Origin: Sporodiniella umbellata
Lineage: Eukaryota > Mucoromycota > Mucoromycetes > Mucorales > Rhizopodaceae
Reading direction: 5' to 3'
NCBI GenBank assembly: GCA_025677835.1
Contig: JAIXMR010000035.1
Coordinates: 1 to 64,000, forward strand
DNA: 64,000 nt
Made by a program: the position numbers and the translations under genes. Every line of letters begins with the position of its first letter. The first letter of the stretch is position 1. Under the pieces are notes generated by a model. The model ran no database searches and was not told the DNA's origin. It saw only the letters and a list, made by a program, of their open reading frames with translations. Below, piece after piece: positions 22,346 through 33,100 of the stretch.

Positions 22346-23478
22346 TCAAAGTAAACGAGTGAAGGTCGATTGGTTCAAAATCGATTCCAGCGACTTGAGG
22401 ATTTTAAGAGCAGGAGAACGATTTTCGGGAGCATAGGCTAGTCCTGGTCGTATGGCTTCCAAAAGAATCCTGTTTCGTTTGTCTATTACGTCTTCAGAAA
22501 CAGTAACTCTTTCCTTAGAGTGGTCTATTTTAAAGGCTTTGAAATTTCGCTTATTGTTGTCAGTTATAATATTCATAATCACAGCACACGCCAGAAAAAC
22601 GTCTGTAGCTTCTGAATAGGTGTCAAGGCCATTATCGCTTTTCTCTACAAACTTGTTATTCTCGTGCTATCTATTTCAGTCTTTTTTTTTTTACCAGGAA
22701 ATATCAAATGATCTGTGTTTAGCCATGGTTTTGGTTGGCGTCGTTGTTGTGAGTTCAAAGCAGAGCGAAAGGAAGTAAAACACAGTCTTCCATCAGTGTC
22801 AACATAAAGGCTTTTTGTTGTGATGTCTATCAAGTATGTGGATATTTGATGTGCGTCTGCAAGCATAGAGAATATGTTGACTCCCATTTGAACCGCATGA
22901 ATGGGTTCAATATCAAAACCTATTTTTTAACATTCATTACTTTTACAATAAAGTCTCTCGCTGTGAAAGGCTGTACCATTTTTTCTCCTTTTTTCAAGGT
23001 ACTTCTTAAGACTGTTGTTGGCAAAGTGTTGTTTGACGAGGAACACAGCGCTATAATTCGGCGCATATCCCTCTATATCCACGTTCATTTCGGACAGGGT
23101 AGCATCAAAAAGAGTATATATCGAACTCATGTTTCTGCAACCAGATAACCATAAAGACGCTCGAAATTCATGAACAAGCATTGAGACTTCAGCTTCAAAT
23201 TCAGGTATACAAACACAATCAACTTCAAGCCCTTTATAAAAGCCTTTGAAGCAAAGTTCTTTTGTGTTATGTTCGGTAGTTTTAGAATATAAAAGTCTTT
23301 TTTCTATCGTAATCTCATGCGGTTCTATTACTAGTGAAGAAAAGTGTATACAATTTGAAATTGAACGCTTCTGAGGATTTTCAATGTGTGTTGACCTTCC
23401 AGCTTTTCTCGTTGGAGTACTACTTGTACTGTGTTTTGGTCTTTGCAAACGATTCTTTTCTAATTTGGCTGAAGTCAT
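22346..23478 (-). CDS. Degenerate protein-kinase-like protein (probable pseudokinase)
   Basis: Three exons: 23478-22977, 22919-22695, 22644-22346; 341 residues. The fold order is that of a kinase: a first lobe of strands, a helix-D-like segment (NNSLKKYLEKRRKNG), a helix-E-like segment (AVQMGVNIFSMLADAHQ), then YLIDITTKSLYVDTDGRLCF where the catalytic loop belongs, a FPEK stretch in the APE position, and ATDVFLACAVIMNI in the helix-F position. The key residues are not there: no HRD, the expected catalytic-loop Asn is Leu, and the DFG position reads TSF. It is therefore likely non-catalytic. The second intron must use the acceptor at 22646-22645 to reach the FPEK frame; a closer acceptor would hit a stop. 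The assignment as kinase-like rests on pattern only. Confidence 0.6.
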
Positions 23479-24027
23479 TTATTTATTTATTTTCTTTTTT
23501 TTTTTTTTTTTTTTTTGATATTATGGAAAGAGGAACCAAAAATTATCAATCTACTCATAGTACGCGACTATCTACAGTTTTGTGAAACTTAATTCACAGT
23601 GCGGTCGGTACAAAATGTTGCTGTTACGCCTCAAATGTATAATAAACCTACAACGTCTATGAGTCGTATAAGCACCTTACTTTAATTGCTCAATTTGAAA
23701 ATTTTCTTAAGAGCAATTAAAGCTTTTAGTTAGATACAATTAAACAGAATGTTACTTGGTTTGATATCCCACTCAAAAGCATTAGCAAAGTTCTTTTCAC
23801 TTGCTTGAAACACAGAATGCTTAGCTGTGATTTAATTGTTAGCTTAGAAAAGGCTAAAAATGAGAAAAAAATTTTCTTTCGCTTATTTTACAATGATGAT
23901 TCTCCATCCTTGTTCAGAGCAAATAGCGGTTCTTTTGGAAGCGGGATTTTGCAAAGAAGAACACTGTTGAGCTGGCCTTTTGGTGTTTACACCGAAAATA
24001 TAAAGTCTGAGTAAAATAAGCCAATGT
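23479..24027. other. Intergenic spacer
   Basis: Upstream of the kinase-like gene and downstream of CWC2. Contains a T22 run (about 23496-23517) close to the kinase-like start. The ORF at 23805-24014 is open but without recognisable features. Confidence 0.45.
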
Positions 24028-25321
24028 TTATTCTTCTTCGCTATCACTACTTCCATAGTCAGCCAGACCAGTCAAAGATTTATTATTAACTGGCTTGGCA
24101 GAGATTGTACTGGGTGCGTTTTTTGTGAGCGCTGCTAGATTGTTGAGTACTTTTTTTGAAATAATGCCATTGCCTTGTTCTTCGTCTTGCTGTTGTTGTT
24201 GTTGACCATAATAATACTGATAGTATCTGTCATAATCTTCCTGCGTGTAAACATAATCTTCAGAATCTTGACCTTGAGGCGCGTCTTTTTGCTTTTTTGC
24301 ATCAGAAGCAATTTGATGTAACTCAGCAGCTGCAGCATCTCTTTTAACCTGAGTAGGCTCTGGCGGTAACTCAGGTTCTTCCTCATACTCTATGACATAC
24401 TCATCATCTAGATCAGCGGCTGATTCCTCAGCTTTTCTTCTGTCATCTTCGGCATCCAAGCGATTTGCAATGGCGTTGGGATCTGCTGTGGCCCAACGCA
24501 CATTGACAATTTCGTTATTTTCAAGGCATTGATTCATCATAGCTTCTCTAGCAAATTCTGCATTCCCCCTTGTTCGATAAGTAACAAAAGCAACGCCTCT
24601 ACCTTTTAGAATTCTCACTATTATACGTTAGAGCTGTGTTTCAGGTGAACTTCACAATTCATATTAGTTACCTCTTTCTAAAGAGCCAAATTGACCAAAC
24701 TGTCTCTCAATCACTTGTTCTACATCGTCTGTTACAGCAATACGCCCTACGTATAATGTGCGATTCTCTTTCAAAAATCCTCCTACACCTCCCATATCTT
24801 GGCGAAAGTCGCTATTTTTTTTTGTTTGTCAGTTTTTTTTTTTTCAATGGGCATATAAACTCTTACGTAAATTTATCTCGTCCGAAGCAATCTATTGTGG
24901 TTTCAATCACATCGCTCTTGGCTGGAATACGATGCCACATGGCACAGCGGGGGCCTTGCGTGCACATTCCTTTGGCAAAAAAAAGACAAAAATGAGCGTT
25001 GGGGTTTCTGGAACCTGTCGTTTCCCCAGAATCTCTTGCAATGTTGACTTTATATTTAGGTCGATAACTAAAAACGGTTCGTATTAGACCTTTTTTTTTT
25101 TTTTGAAGAAAAGCTCTTCACCTTCTCTTGTTGAAGTCTCTTTCTAAGCCTGAATATCTGTGATGCCAAATGTTGTAAGTTCCACCTTCTGGTCTCTTTT
25201 CTCTAATGTAATCATCAAGTTCCTGTTGAGCTACCTATAGCAAGTACACGATTGTTAATTGAGTTGAAGGATAGTTGATAGTTTGTTTAAAGCACTTTAC
25301 TTGTACACGCGCTGGTCTCAT
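24028..25321 (-). CDS. CWC2: Pre-mRNA splicing factor Cwc2 (CCCH zinc finger + RRM)
   Basis: Five exons: 25321-25301 (seven codons only), 25234-25122, 25067-24867, 24811-24672, 24617-24028; 354 residues. The Torus/CCCH region is visible: CLFFAKGMCTQGPRCAMWHR gives C-x7-C-x5-C-x3-H. The RRM follows, with RNP2 TLYVGRIAV and RNP1 GRGVAFVTYR. A long acidic and Gln/Tyr-rich tail includes QQQQQQ and ends YGSSDSEEE. Cwc2 belongs to the Prp19-associated complex and contacts U6 snRNA and the intron near the active spliceosome. It starts divergently from the small gene at 25557 with 235 bp between the two ATGs, so the promoter is probably shared. Confidence 0.95.
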
Positions 25322-25556
25322 TTTGAATAGGATTAGCAGAAAAAGAAAAGGTTGATAATAAAAAGTAAGGCTTGTCAAGACTATTTTGACTACCGACAAA
25401 CATCGATTTGTTATTTTTTTTTCGTACGCTTTTTTTCCCTTTTCCTCTGGAAAAAAGAAAGTATGCTCAACGTAAGCATTCACAAATTGCAAGACTCCAA
25501 AAACAGTAGATTTTGATTTTGAAAGCTAGAAATTAAACTCGATAGTTTCAAACAAC
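25322..25556. promoter_or_regulatory. Divergent promoter region CWC2 / DMAC1-like gene
   Basis: 235 bp between opposite start codons, without coding content. Both neighbours must be transcribed from here. No recognised site. Confidence 0.45.
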
Positions 25557-25763
25557 ATGGACGAGGTTCCACAAAGCAAAGAATATAAGGACTGTCTGCC
25601 ATGCAAGTTGACAGGCGGTCTTGCTTTTGGGGGTTTGGGCGGATATGCTTTATATCAGGCGAATGCTTTAAATAGAGTGCCTGGCAAAGCAAAGACGGCA
25701 GTCGGTTTAGGGGTTGCTGGTGTAGGTAAGAGTGATTTAATGTTTATTCACAAAATAGATTAG
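25557..25763 (+). CDS. Small mitochondrial-type membrane protein of the DUF4536 / DMAC1 family
   Basis: 68 codons. The segment DCLPCKLTGGLAFGGLGGYA is the DUF4536 hallmark: a CxxC pair followed at once by a glycine-rich transmembrane helix. A second Gly/Ala/Val stretch (AVGLGVAGVG) could be another helix. Animal DMAC1 (TMEM261) helps assemble the distal membrane arm of respiratory complex I; whether the fungal protein does so is inference. GTAAGA after residue 56 and an AG at 25757-25758 would define a 33-nt intron (25726-25758). Because 33 is a multiple of three, spliced and unspliced forms use the same stop, and the spliced product would be eleven residues shorter. The coordinates given are for the unspliced frame. 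Confidence 0.7.
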   Translation: MDEVPQSKEYKDCLPCKLTGGLAFGGLGGYALYQANALNRVPGKAKTAVGLGVAGVGKSDLMFIHKID

Positions 25764-25848
25764 TAACATAATAAACGTATGTGTGCGCAAGTTTTTATTT
25801 CGGCCGGACTGTTTAGACTGACGATATAAAATAAATGAAAATGTTTTC

Positions 25849-27412
25849 CTATGACGAGTCTTCGAGTTTCTTTCTACGACTAATTCTACTGGAGGATCTT
25901 TGTTTCCTTCCAGAGGCGATTTTGTTTTCTTTTGTTGTTGTTTTAGTTTTGTCTAAGATTTTGCTTGTTTCTTCTGAGGGTTGTGCTTCAATGGATACAA
26001 CAGCAGATACAATAGGATGGTCTTCCAAGAGGCTATCTTCAGAAGCTGTAGGGGAAGCTAGTTTTTTTGAGTGGCCTCTTGATCTGCTCTTGCTTTTGCT
26101 TCGACCTACTTTGCTTACGCTTCTTGATCTACTCTTTCTGCTCTTGCTTTTGCTTCTAATCCTTGAGATTTCCGGGTTTGTTGGAAACCGTTGAGGCCTT
26201 TCGTCATGATCTGTAAAAGGGTTCATGTTTTCAAAAGATTTGACTACAGGTGAAAATACAATGATTTCTTTCAGGTTGTCTTTGCTAACAGCAGTAAGCA
26301 GGGTGGATGATACCAATGCTGGAATAATATAGAGCAAAGCTGACTGGGCAGTCTTTGTCAAGTGCACAGCGACAATAGAAACACCCGCACCAATCACGTA
26401 AGCAATTATAGCCGAGTTGAAAAAAGGCTTGTCAAACTCCTCATCTGTCAAAGCCTTCTTTTTATCGAAACGTAAACAGTAAGCAACAAAGATACCTATA
26501 TGTGTTTGTTTAGTAAGAGCTGAGTTTTGAAGTAGTTACGCCTTCATCCTATAATAATAGTCTACCAGGTATAACGATGTCTGTTGTACTAAACATAGTA
26601 AACATTTGATTATCTTTTACGAGTTTGTCGAGCACAAATGTTTCAACGTGCCTTGGCCATACAATGTTAAGGGGTGCATTAGAAAAACTTTCGGAAATCT
26701 TGGAGATTGTTTCTGATCCAGACATCCATAGTATATCGTGAAACAGCATACCGCACATTAAAAAGAATCCTGTCCAAAACGAGTCTACCGCAAAAAGCCC
26801 CATAATGTTGATGACAATGCAGATAGCAAATATATTGCCAACAATCCAGTGCTGGGTAAGTGTGTATACTGCAGAAAGGGCAATAGAAATTACCATCACC
26901 AGTAAATGGATCGTAGTTATATGTATGTTGAAAACCTCTGTTCTCACACAACAAAATATGAGTATCATTCTTTAAAAGAACAAGCATTTTCTCTTTTTAC
27001 CGTTTCCTTGTTTGCTAAAGCTGAACTTGTAGTTTTCTATTTTTTCTATCCATGAACTGGACATATTGTTTTTTGCTATCATCAAGAGTGTGTTGGAGAA
27101 AAGTGCAGTGGTAAGAATAGATGCGATGATGACGATCCCATCATTGATATATTCGGGATCAATTGACTTTAGCGCCAAATAGGTGTAAAAAACAGCAATA
27201 GAGCCAACGATGGGGAACGCAAGAGCGTGTTGAGCGGAAAGTATGCGGGTTTTTTCTGGCTCAAATCTGACACCTTTATCCTTCTTTTTTACCACACTTA
27301 AGGATACAAAGGATCCTATCCAAATAGGTGTGACAGCCAGTGCTAAAAGGCCTAGAAATGCACTTGTGGTGGAAAGCCAATTCTCTGTTGTTGTAAAAAA
27401 ACGTGTTCCCAT
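25849..27412 (-). CDS. Signal-peptide-peptidase-family (presenilin-like) membrane protein with altered active-site motifs
   Basis: Three exons: 27412-27001, 26937-26566, 26495-25849; 476 residues. There are multiple transmembrane segments. SPP family landmarks are present in order but changed. The YD motif region reads FFLMCGMLFHDILW (His for Tyr). The GxGD region reads MFSTTDIVIPGIFVAYCLRF (STTD where GLGD is usual, though the downstream IVIPGIF is conserved). The PAL region reads TAQSALLYIIPAL (Ser for Pro in QPALLY). Both aspartates that would form the catalytic pair remain. A cytosolic tail of about 115 residues follows, with a run of Arg/Ser/Lys repeats (RSKSKSRKSRSRSVSK). Family members cut signal peptides and type II membrane proteins in the ER. 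Whether this one is active is doubtful. It is divergently arranged with PCCB (400 bp between starts). Confidence 0.85.
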
Positions 27413-27812
27413 AACCCTTTCTTTTGTATATGAATATACTGTTTAGTAAAAGTGAAAAAAGAGCAAATATACGGACAAAAAGATATTTTTTTTAATATAT
27501 TAGTAATGACGTCAAAGTGTACGCATGAATTTTTCAAGGGCTTGAACAGCGTATCAAATCTTACCTCCTTTTTTTTTAGAAAAAAATCCAAGGTGAAACT
27601 GAATTGCCTACTAAAATAGATGCGCTATTTATTTTTCTTTTTTCTGCAAAGCAGAGCCTGTTTCTGTTTTGTTTGATTTTGTATTGGAATGTTTTGATAC
27701 TACACATTTAATTATAACATTTTCGGGAGTTCAAATGATGAAAGGTGCCACTCATATTGTTTAAAGCCTTGGTTCTTTCGCACAAAAGATTAAATGCGTT
27801 TTCAAACTCCGT
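27413..27812. promoter_or_regulatory. Divergent promoter region, SPP-like gene / PCCB
   Basis: 400 bp between opposite start codons, AT-rich, with a CRE-like TGACGTCA near 27507-27514 and no coding frame of quality. It should hold both promoters and 5' UTRs. Confidence 0.45.
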
Positions 27813-30195
27813 ATGCGTCCAACAACGTACTTTCAGCGAGGAAGAATGAGCATAAACTATAGCCTCCCACCTCGCCTAACTCTGAGAAAGAGCCTTCAAA
27901 GTTTTAGCATGCGTTTCAAGATGTGAGTCTTTTTCTATAACCCAAACATTACATGGGGTCCTTAGCCTGGATCCTCCAGAATCTAGCCTTTGGCTGAGAA
28001 GTACTGAAGAATTGCTTCTCGTTTGGGATGAAATGTCACCCTACTGTCGCTTTTTCCAGGAGGGTGAACACTACCAAGTCAACTGCAAGGAACTTCCAAG
28101 TTACCTGTCTTCGCTTTACATAATAATGCAACACATATTTCTTGACAGAAACAGATGTAGTGTTTTCTTTGTTAGTCTATGGCAATCAAAGCCAAAAAGG
28201 TAGTCACAATATTGGGAGGTGATCTAGTGATTGTAGGTTTCCCTGACCTCCTTTTTTCCTAGCTTATGTCTTTTCTGCTTAGACTGAAACTGCCTGTGAG
28301 GCCAAGTCGTATTTCAGGCGCTTTCAATTTTAGAGTAACTACTTTTCCTTGTTCTAAAAGGGTGCTTTTTTTAGTTCTTTCTACTAAATGTTGCAACTTT
28401 ATAGAATAGATCTTACACTACATTAGAGGTATTGAATGAAAAAAGAAAACAATCTTTGGAAGGCGGTGGAAAAGCAAAGCAGGAAGCCCAGCACAACAAA
28501 GTAAATTTGAGAAAGTGAATAACAAGTTAGCTGTGATAGCTTGATTTACTTGGCTTGTATTTTTTTTTTATTCAGGGAAAGCTTACAGCTAGAGAGCGGT
28601 TGAATTTATTGCTCGACAAGGACTCTTTTCGAGAATATGATGCATTTGTTGAGCATGAGTGTACAGAGTTTAATATGGAAAAGCATAGAATTCTTGGCGA
28701 TGGTATAGTTACAGGCCATGGTACAATACATGGGCGACGTGTGTTTGTTTATAGCCAAGATTTCACTGTGTTGGGAGGAAGTTTATCCCGGACTAACGCA
28801 AATAAAATACTGAAAGTTATGGACCAAGCTATGATTGTGGGTGCACCTATTATTGGTCTGCAAGACTCTGGAGGAGCGAGAATTCAAGAGGGCGTAGACT
28901 CCTTAGCAGGATATGCTGACATATTCCAGAAAAATGTAATGGCTTCAGGAGTCGTACCTCAGATTTCTTTAATTATGGGGCCCTGTGCAGGAGGAGCAGT
29001 CTATTCTCCAGCTTTAACTGATTTTACCTTTATGGTAAAGGATACATCCTATATGTTTGTCACGGGGCCTGGTGTTGTGAAAGCAGTAACAAACGAACAT
29101 GTCACTCAGGAAGAACTGGGCGGCTCAGAAGCGCACACCCAAAAAAGTGGTGTGGCTCATGGTGTGTTTGCAAATGATATTGAAGCATTAAGAAGGTAAA
29201 CATATGATGTTTACTCTTGTATTTAAAGCCGTCAATAGCATTCGAGATTTCCTTACTTATTTACCATCGTCCAATAATCTTCAAGCCCCTCAGATAGAAT
29301 GTAACGACCCCATTACTAGACAGGATGACGCTTTAGATACCATTATACCATCTAGTTCAAATATTGCATATGATATGAAAGAAGTTATTACAAGGGTATG
29401 GTTGTATACAAATATCACTGGTACTTATTTCTAGTAGATAGCTGACACACACTCTTTTTATGAGATTTCAGCTAATTTTGCACAAAATATGTTAGTGGGT
29501 TTTGCCAGAATGGACGGAAAAGCTGTTGGCTTTGTTGCCAATCAACCTTTGGTGTCATCGGGTGCGCTTGACATAAATGCATCAGTAAAAGCAGCACGGT
29601 TTATACGTTTTTGTGACGCCTTCAATATACCTCTGATAACGTTGGTTGATGTTCCTGGATTCATGCCGGGTATGGCTCAAGAGCATAATGGTATTATTAG
29701 AAATGGTGCAAAGCTGCTGTATGCCTACTGCGAAGCAACTGTCCCCAAATTGACTGTGGTTACACGAAAAGCCTATGGTGGCGCATATATTGTAATGAGT
29801 TCCAAGCACTTACGTGGTGACTATAAGTAAGAAAGCATTTGCAATTTATGTTTTACTAAAACGAATCATGCAATTAGCGTTGCTTGGCCCTCAGCAGAGA
29901 TTGCGGTCATGGGATCTTCTGGTGCTGTGGAAATCATTTTTAAAAACCATCCAAACAAAACACAGATGAAGAAAGAGTACAAAGAAAAATTCACAACCCC
30001 ATTGTATGCTGCCAAGAAAGGCTACTTGGATGATATCATCCATCCCAGGTAAGATATACACTGATCTTGTTCCATCTATACTAAGCTTTGTATTGTTTTA
30101 GTCAAACGCGCAAAAGGTTGATAGAGCAACTGGAATTATTAAAAACGAAAGTATTGAAAAACCCAATGAAAAAACATGGCTCTATACCTCTTTAA
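27813..30195 (+). CDS. PCCB: Propionyl-CoA carboxylase beta subunit (carboxyltransferase), mitochondrial
   Basis: Seven exons: 27813-27922, 28410-28500, 28576-29195, 29239-29395, 29438-29826, 29878-30048, 30102-30195; 543 residues, close to the 539 of human PCCB. The body is unmistakable: [139 protein letters not shown] and [12 protein letters not shown]. The proposed first exon encodes an Arg/Ser-rich presequence ([17 protein letters not shown] then [16 protein letters not shown]), typical of matrix import, and its phase fits the second exon. The first intron would be 487 nt, the longest here, so another small exon inside it is possible. The enzyme transfers a carboxyl group from biotin to propionyl-CoA to make methylmalonyl-CoA. 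Confidence 0.92.
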
Positions 30196-33100
30196 AACAC
30201 AAACCAATACAGTATCCCATGTATTATCCATCACAAAACAATGAAATCAGCTTAAAGTTTGCCAAGCCTAATAAATTTATTTGCCAAATCAATTTATGCC
30301 AACTGCAGTTTGCTCGTACTGACAATAAACAATTCCCACCCACAGTACTACTTCAGCGAATTAATTATTTGACTACTGCAGTATGGCAAAACGGATAAAT
30401 CATAGGTGAGCACAAAAGTAACGACAGGTTGCTGTTATATTTTTAATATTCGATTTGTGGAAAAGAAAAGAATCAACTCTGAGGCATCTGGGGCAGGTTA
30501 TAGCAGTGAAGAGAGAGGATGCGTATACATATATTTGATATGTTCCTGTTATGTTTCGTCGCAAAAAAATTTTTCAGACAATCCTTCTGCTCTCACTTTT
30601 TGTACACAACTCTCTTTTATCTCTTTTGGTACTCCTACCATCTTAACGCAATGTGGTAGACAGTACCCTATATCCTAAATTCTTAACTCATGCTCAAAAA
30701 AAACTTTATGAAAATGTGTAATATAAGCTCCATAGGCGCTTCTATTGTGAAGTTTTTATAGTTGCTTTGTTATTTCGCTGAGGGCCATGGCTTATTGGGC
30801 TCTGACCACTTTTAACTGAGAGCCCTCCAACACTCTTCAAGACATTCGAATAATTTTACCAACTAGTTCCTATTTCAAAAGCTATGTTGAGACCGTCTCA
30901 AGATTCTAATAAATCTTTCAGGTATCATAAGCTTTTTTCATTTTCATAAAAAAACCTTTCCGGTCATTATTGAGTTACACTCTGTTAGGATCAGAGAGGG
31001 AAAATGCTATGTCTAGATAATATGGTACAGCTAGGCACAATATTTTATCCAGTCCTAAATCCAACATCTGCTCTAAACAAATTGTATAAAAACAACCTGA
31101 ATTTGTAGCATTTATTTTCCAAATTGTATAGGTTAGGCTTTGTATTCAGCAAAGACAAAAAAAAGGAAAAATAGTCTAGAACTAAAAAATGGTGATCAAG
31201 GCACTTTTGATAATTGCCTATTGCATCGCAACCTTGCTTGAATCTTTGTTTTGATTTTTTTTTAACTTACAAATAATCATTCCAAAAAAAAAAAAGGGGG
31301 GACTATTTTTGGGGGAAGCTTGGGTAAACGTTCTCAAAGAATAGACGTGATTCGGTGCACAGGTTCTACACAAACCTCGATCGCTCTGTTTCAGTGTTAT
31401 ATTACATTATACTGCATTCTTTTCTTTCTGTTGTTTTGATCTGAAGAAAACACAAAGCCACATAAATACTATGGACTTACTCAGCTAAGAAGAGCCAAAG
31501 GCCTTCTTGCATATGGCATCTGTCCCTAATGTTAATCTATATGAATATTTATACTGATACTACATTCATTTCAAGTTCGTCATTACCAGTGCCGGTAACT
31601 TTTTATAGTCAATGTCACGAAAACAAATAAAACGAGATAGAATGAAAGGGATCTATAGACCTACAGATTGTGAAACGTCACATAAGATCCTTTTGGTTTA
31701 ACTGGTTCTTAATATGTGTTTCTTGACACAAAGATGCTCACTAAATCTGAAAGCTGAGTAGGGGTACTGAGTGTAAAGTTGTATACTCCTTCAGAATCAA
31801 AGCATTCATCGGAAGAAGTAGCGCACTGACCAATTTAATATTGAAGGGATCTCTAAAAATTAATGATGTCTTTTTTCTTTGGAATAGTTACGGGTTTCGG
31901 TAAAGGAAATACGTACGTTTGTGTAAAAAGAAATAGAAAAAAGTTCCGTTGGATTTGAAGCTAAGGGTGCCACTACATTATCTAGAAATAGAAATCGGAT
32001 AAAGGTATGTTTTTTTATAATAACGAAACACTAATCCCTATCACCTCTTTGTTTTCGATAATAAAAGAGGCTGCGCTAAAACCAGTTTTACAAGCCGATA
32101 ACAATCCCATTATTCTTTTCGCAATGAGTGAATGTACACTCTAGAAGTACACCTTATAGCTCCTCTAGATTCATCACACTACTTAAAATCTACCTAAAGC
32201 AACGCTATATATGCTAGATTGATAGTTATAGTTGTAATAGTATTTTTTATAGTTTGTCTTCCAAAAACCTTTGAATTCTTAACTTGATCCTAAAACTAAC
32301 AGTGAATTGATAATAAATAACAAAACAATTTATTCGTACAAGCACATTAAACCACTCAAAAAACGGGCAATAACAAATTAACTTTCACCATTATTAAGTA
32401 CATGATATTTTTGTTTATCCCTCTCCACCTTTTCTAATAGAAATTCGTATAAACATTCAATAAATTTTGTACAAACACGATGTACTTGTATCTTTGCGAC
32501 AGCAGTATGGTGTAATCGAGAGCCTATAAGATTATTTTTTTTTACAATTCAGTTAATGCAATCATTAGATATTAAGCCTACCAAAATCTAGTACTGATAT
32601 ATTTTCACTGTTTTGCAGTAAACTAACGAAAAGTCAGTAATGATCGCCATTAATATGTAACATGTCGATGCCTGTCTATCCATAGAATACTAAAAGCTTC
32701 AAGAACACACTATTTTTAAGATAACAGTATGTTAGACGATTGTTATTGAGATACTATGATATGAAGGCTTTACTTTTTCTAATTCTTCTGTATATCAAAA
32801 CAGTAATTATCTAAGGATTACGGAAAGACCAGATAAGCATACCTTTTATATACAGCTAAACACATCAACGACCTATTTAGATTGTGTATCTCTAAACAAG
32901 TAGACTTTCATAAAAAAAAAAGAATTAAGTCACACCTTCCACCGTTTTCTCTACAACTGTTTTTGTATCTACTCTTACTAAAACTTGTATGATACTTGAA
33001 AATGAACAGCCTTTTTTAAAGTTTTTGACACATCGCTAAAATAACCGTTGTTACGCTATCATTATTCTTTTCAATTACTTAATTCAAAAAGCACTAAAGC

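Noticed and set aside
22681..22760. KKKK-containing end of the second kinase-like exon
   Set aside because: It is translation of an intron beginning GTAAAA; the acceptor at 22646-22645 gives the FPEK frame.
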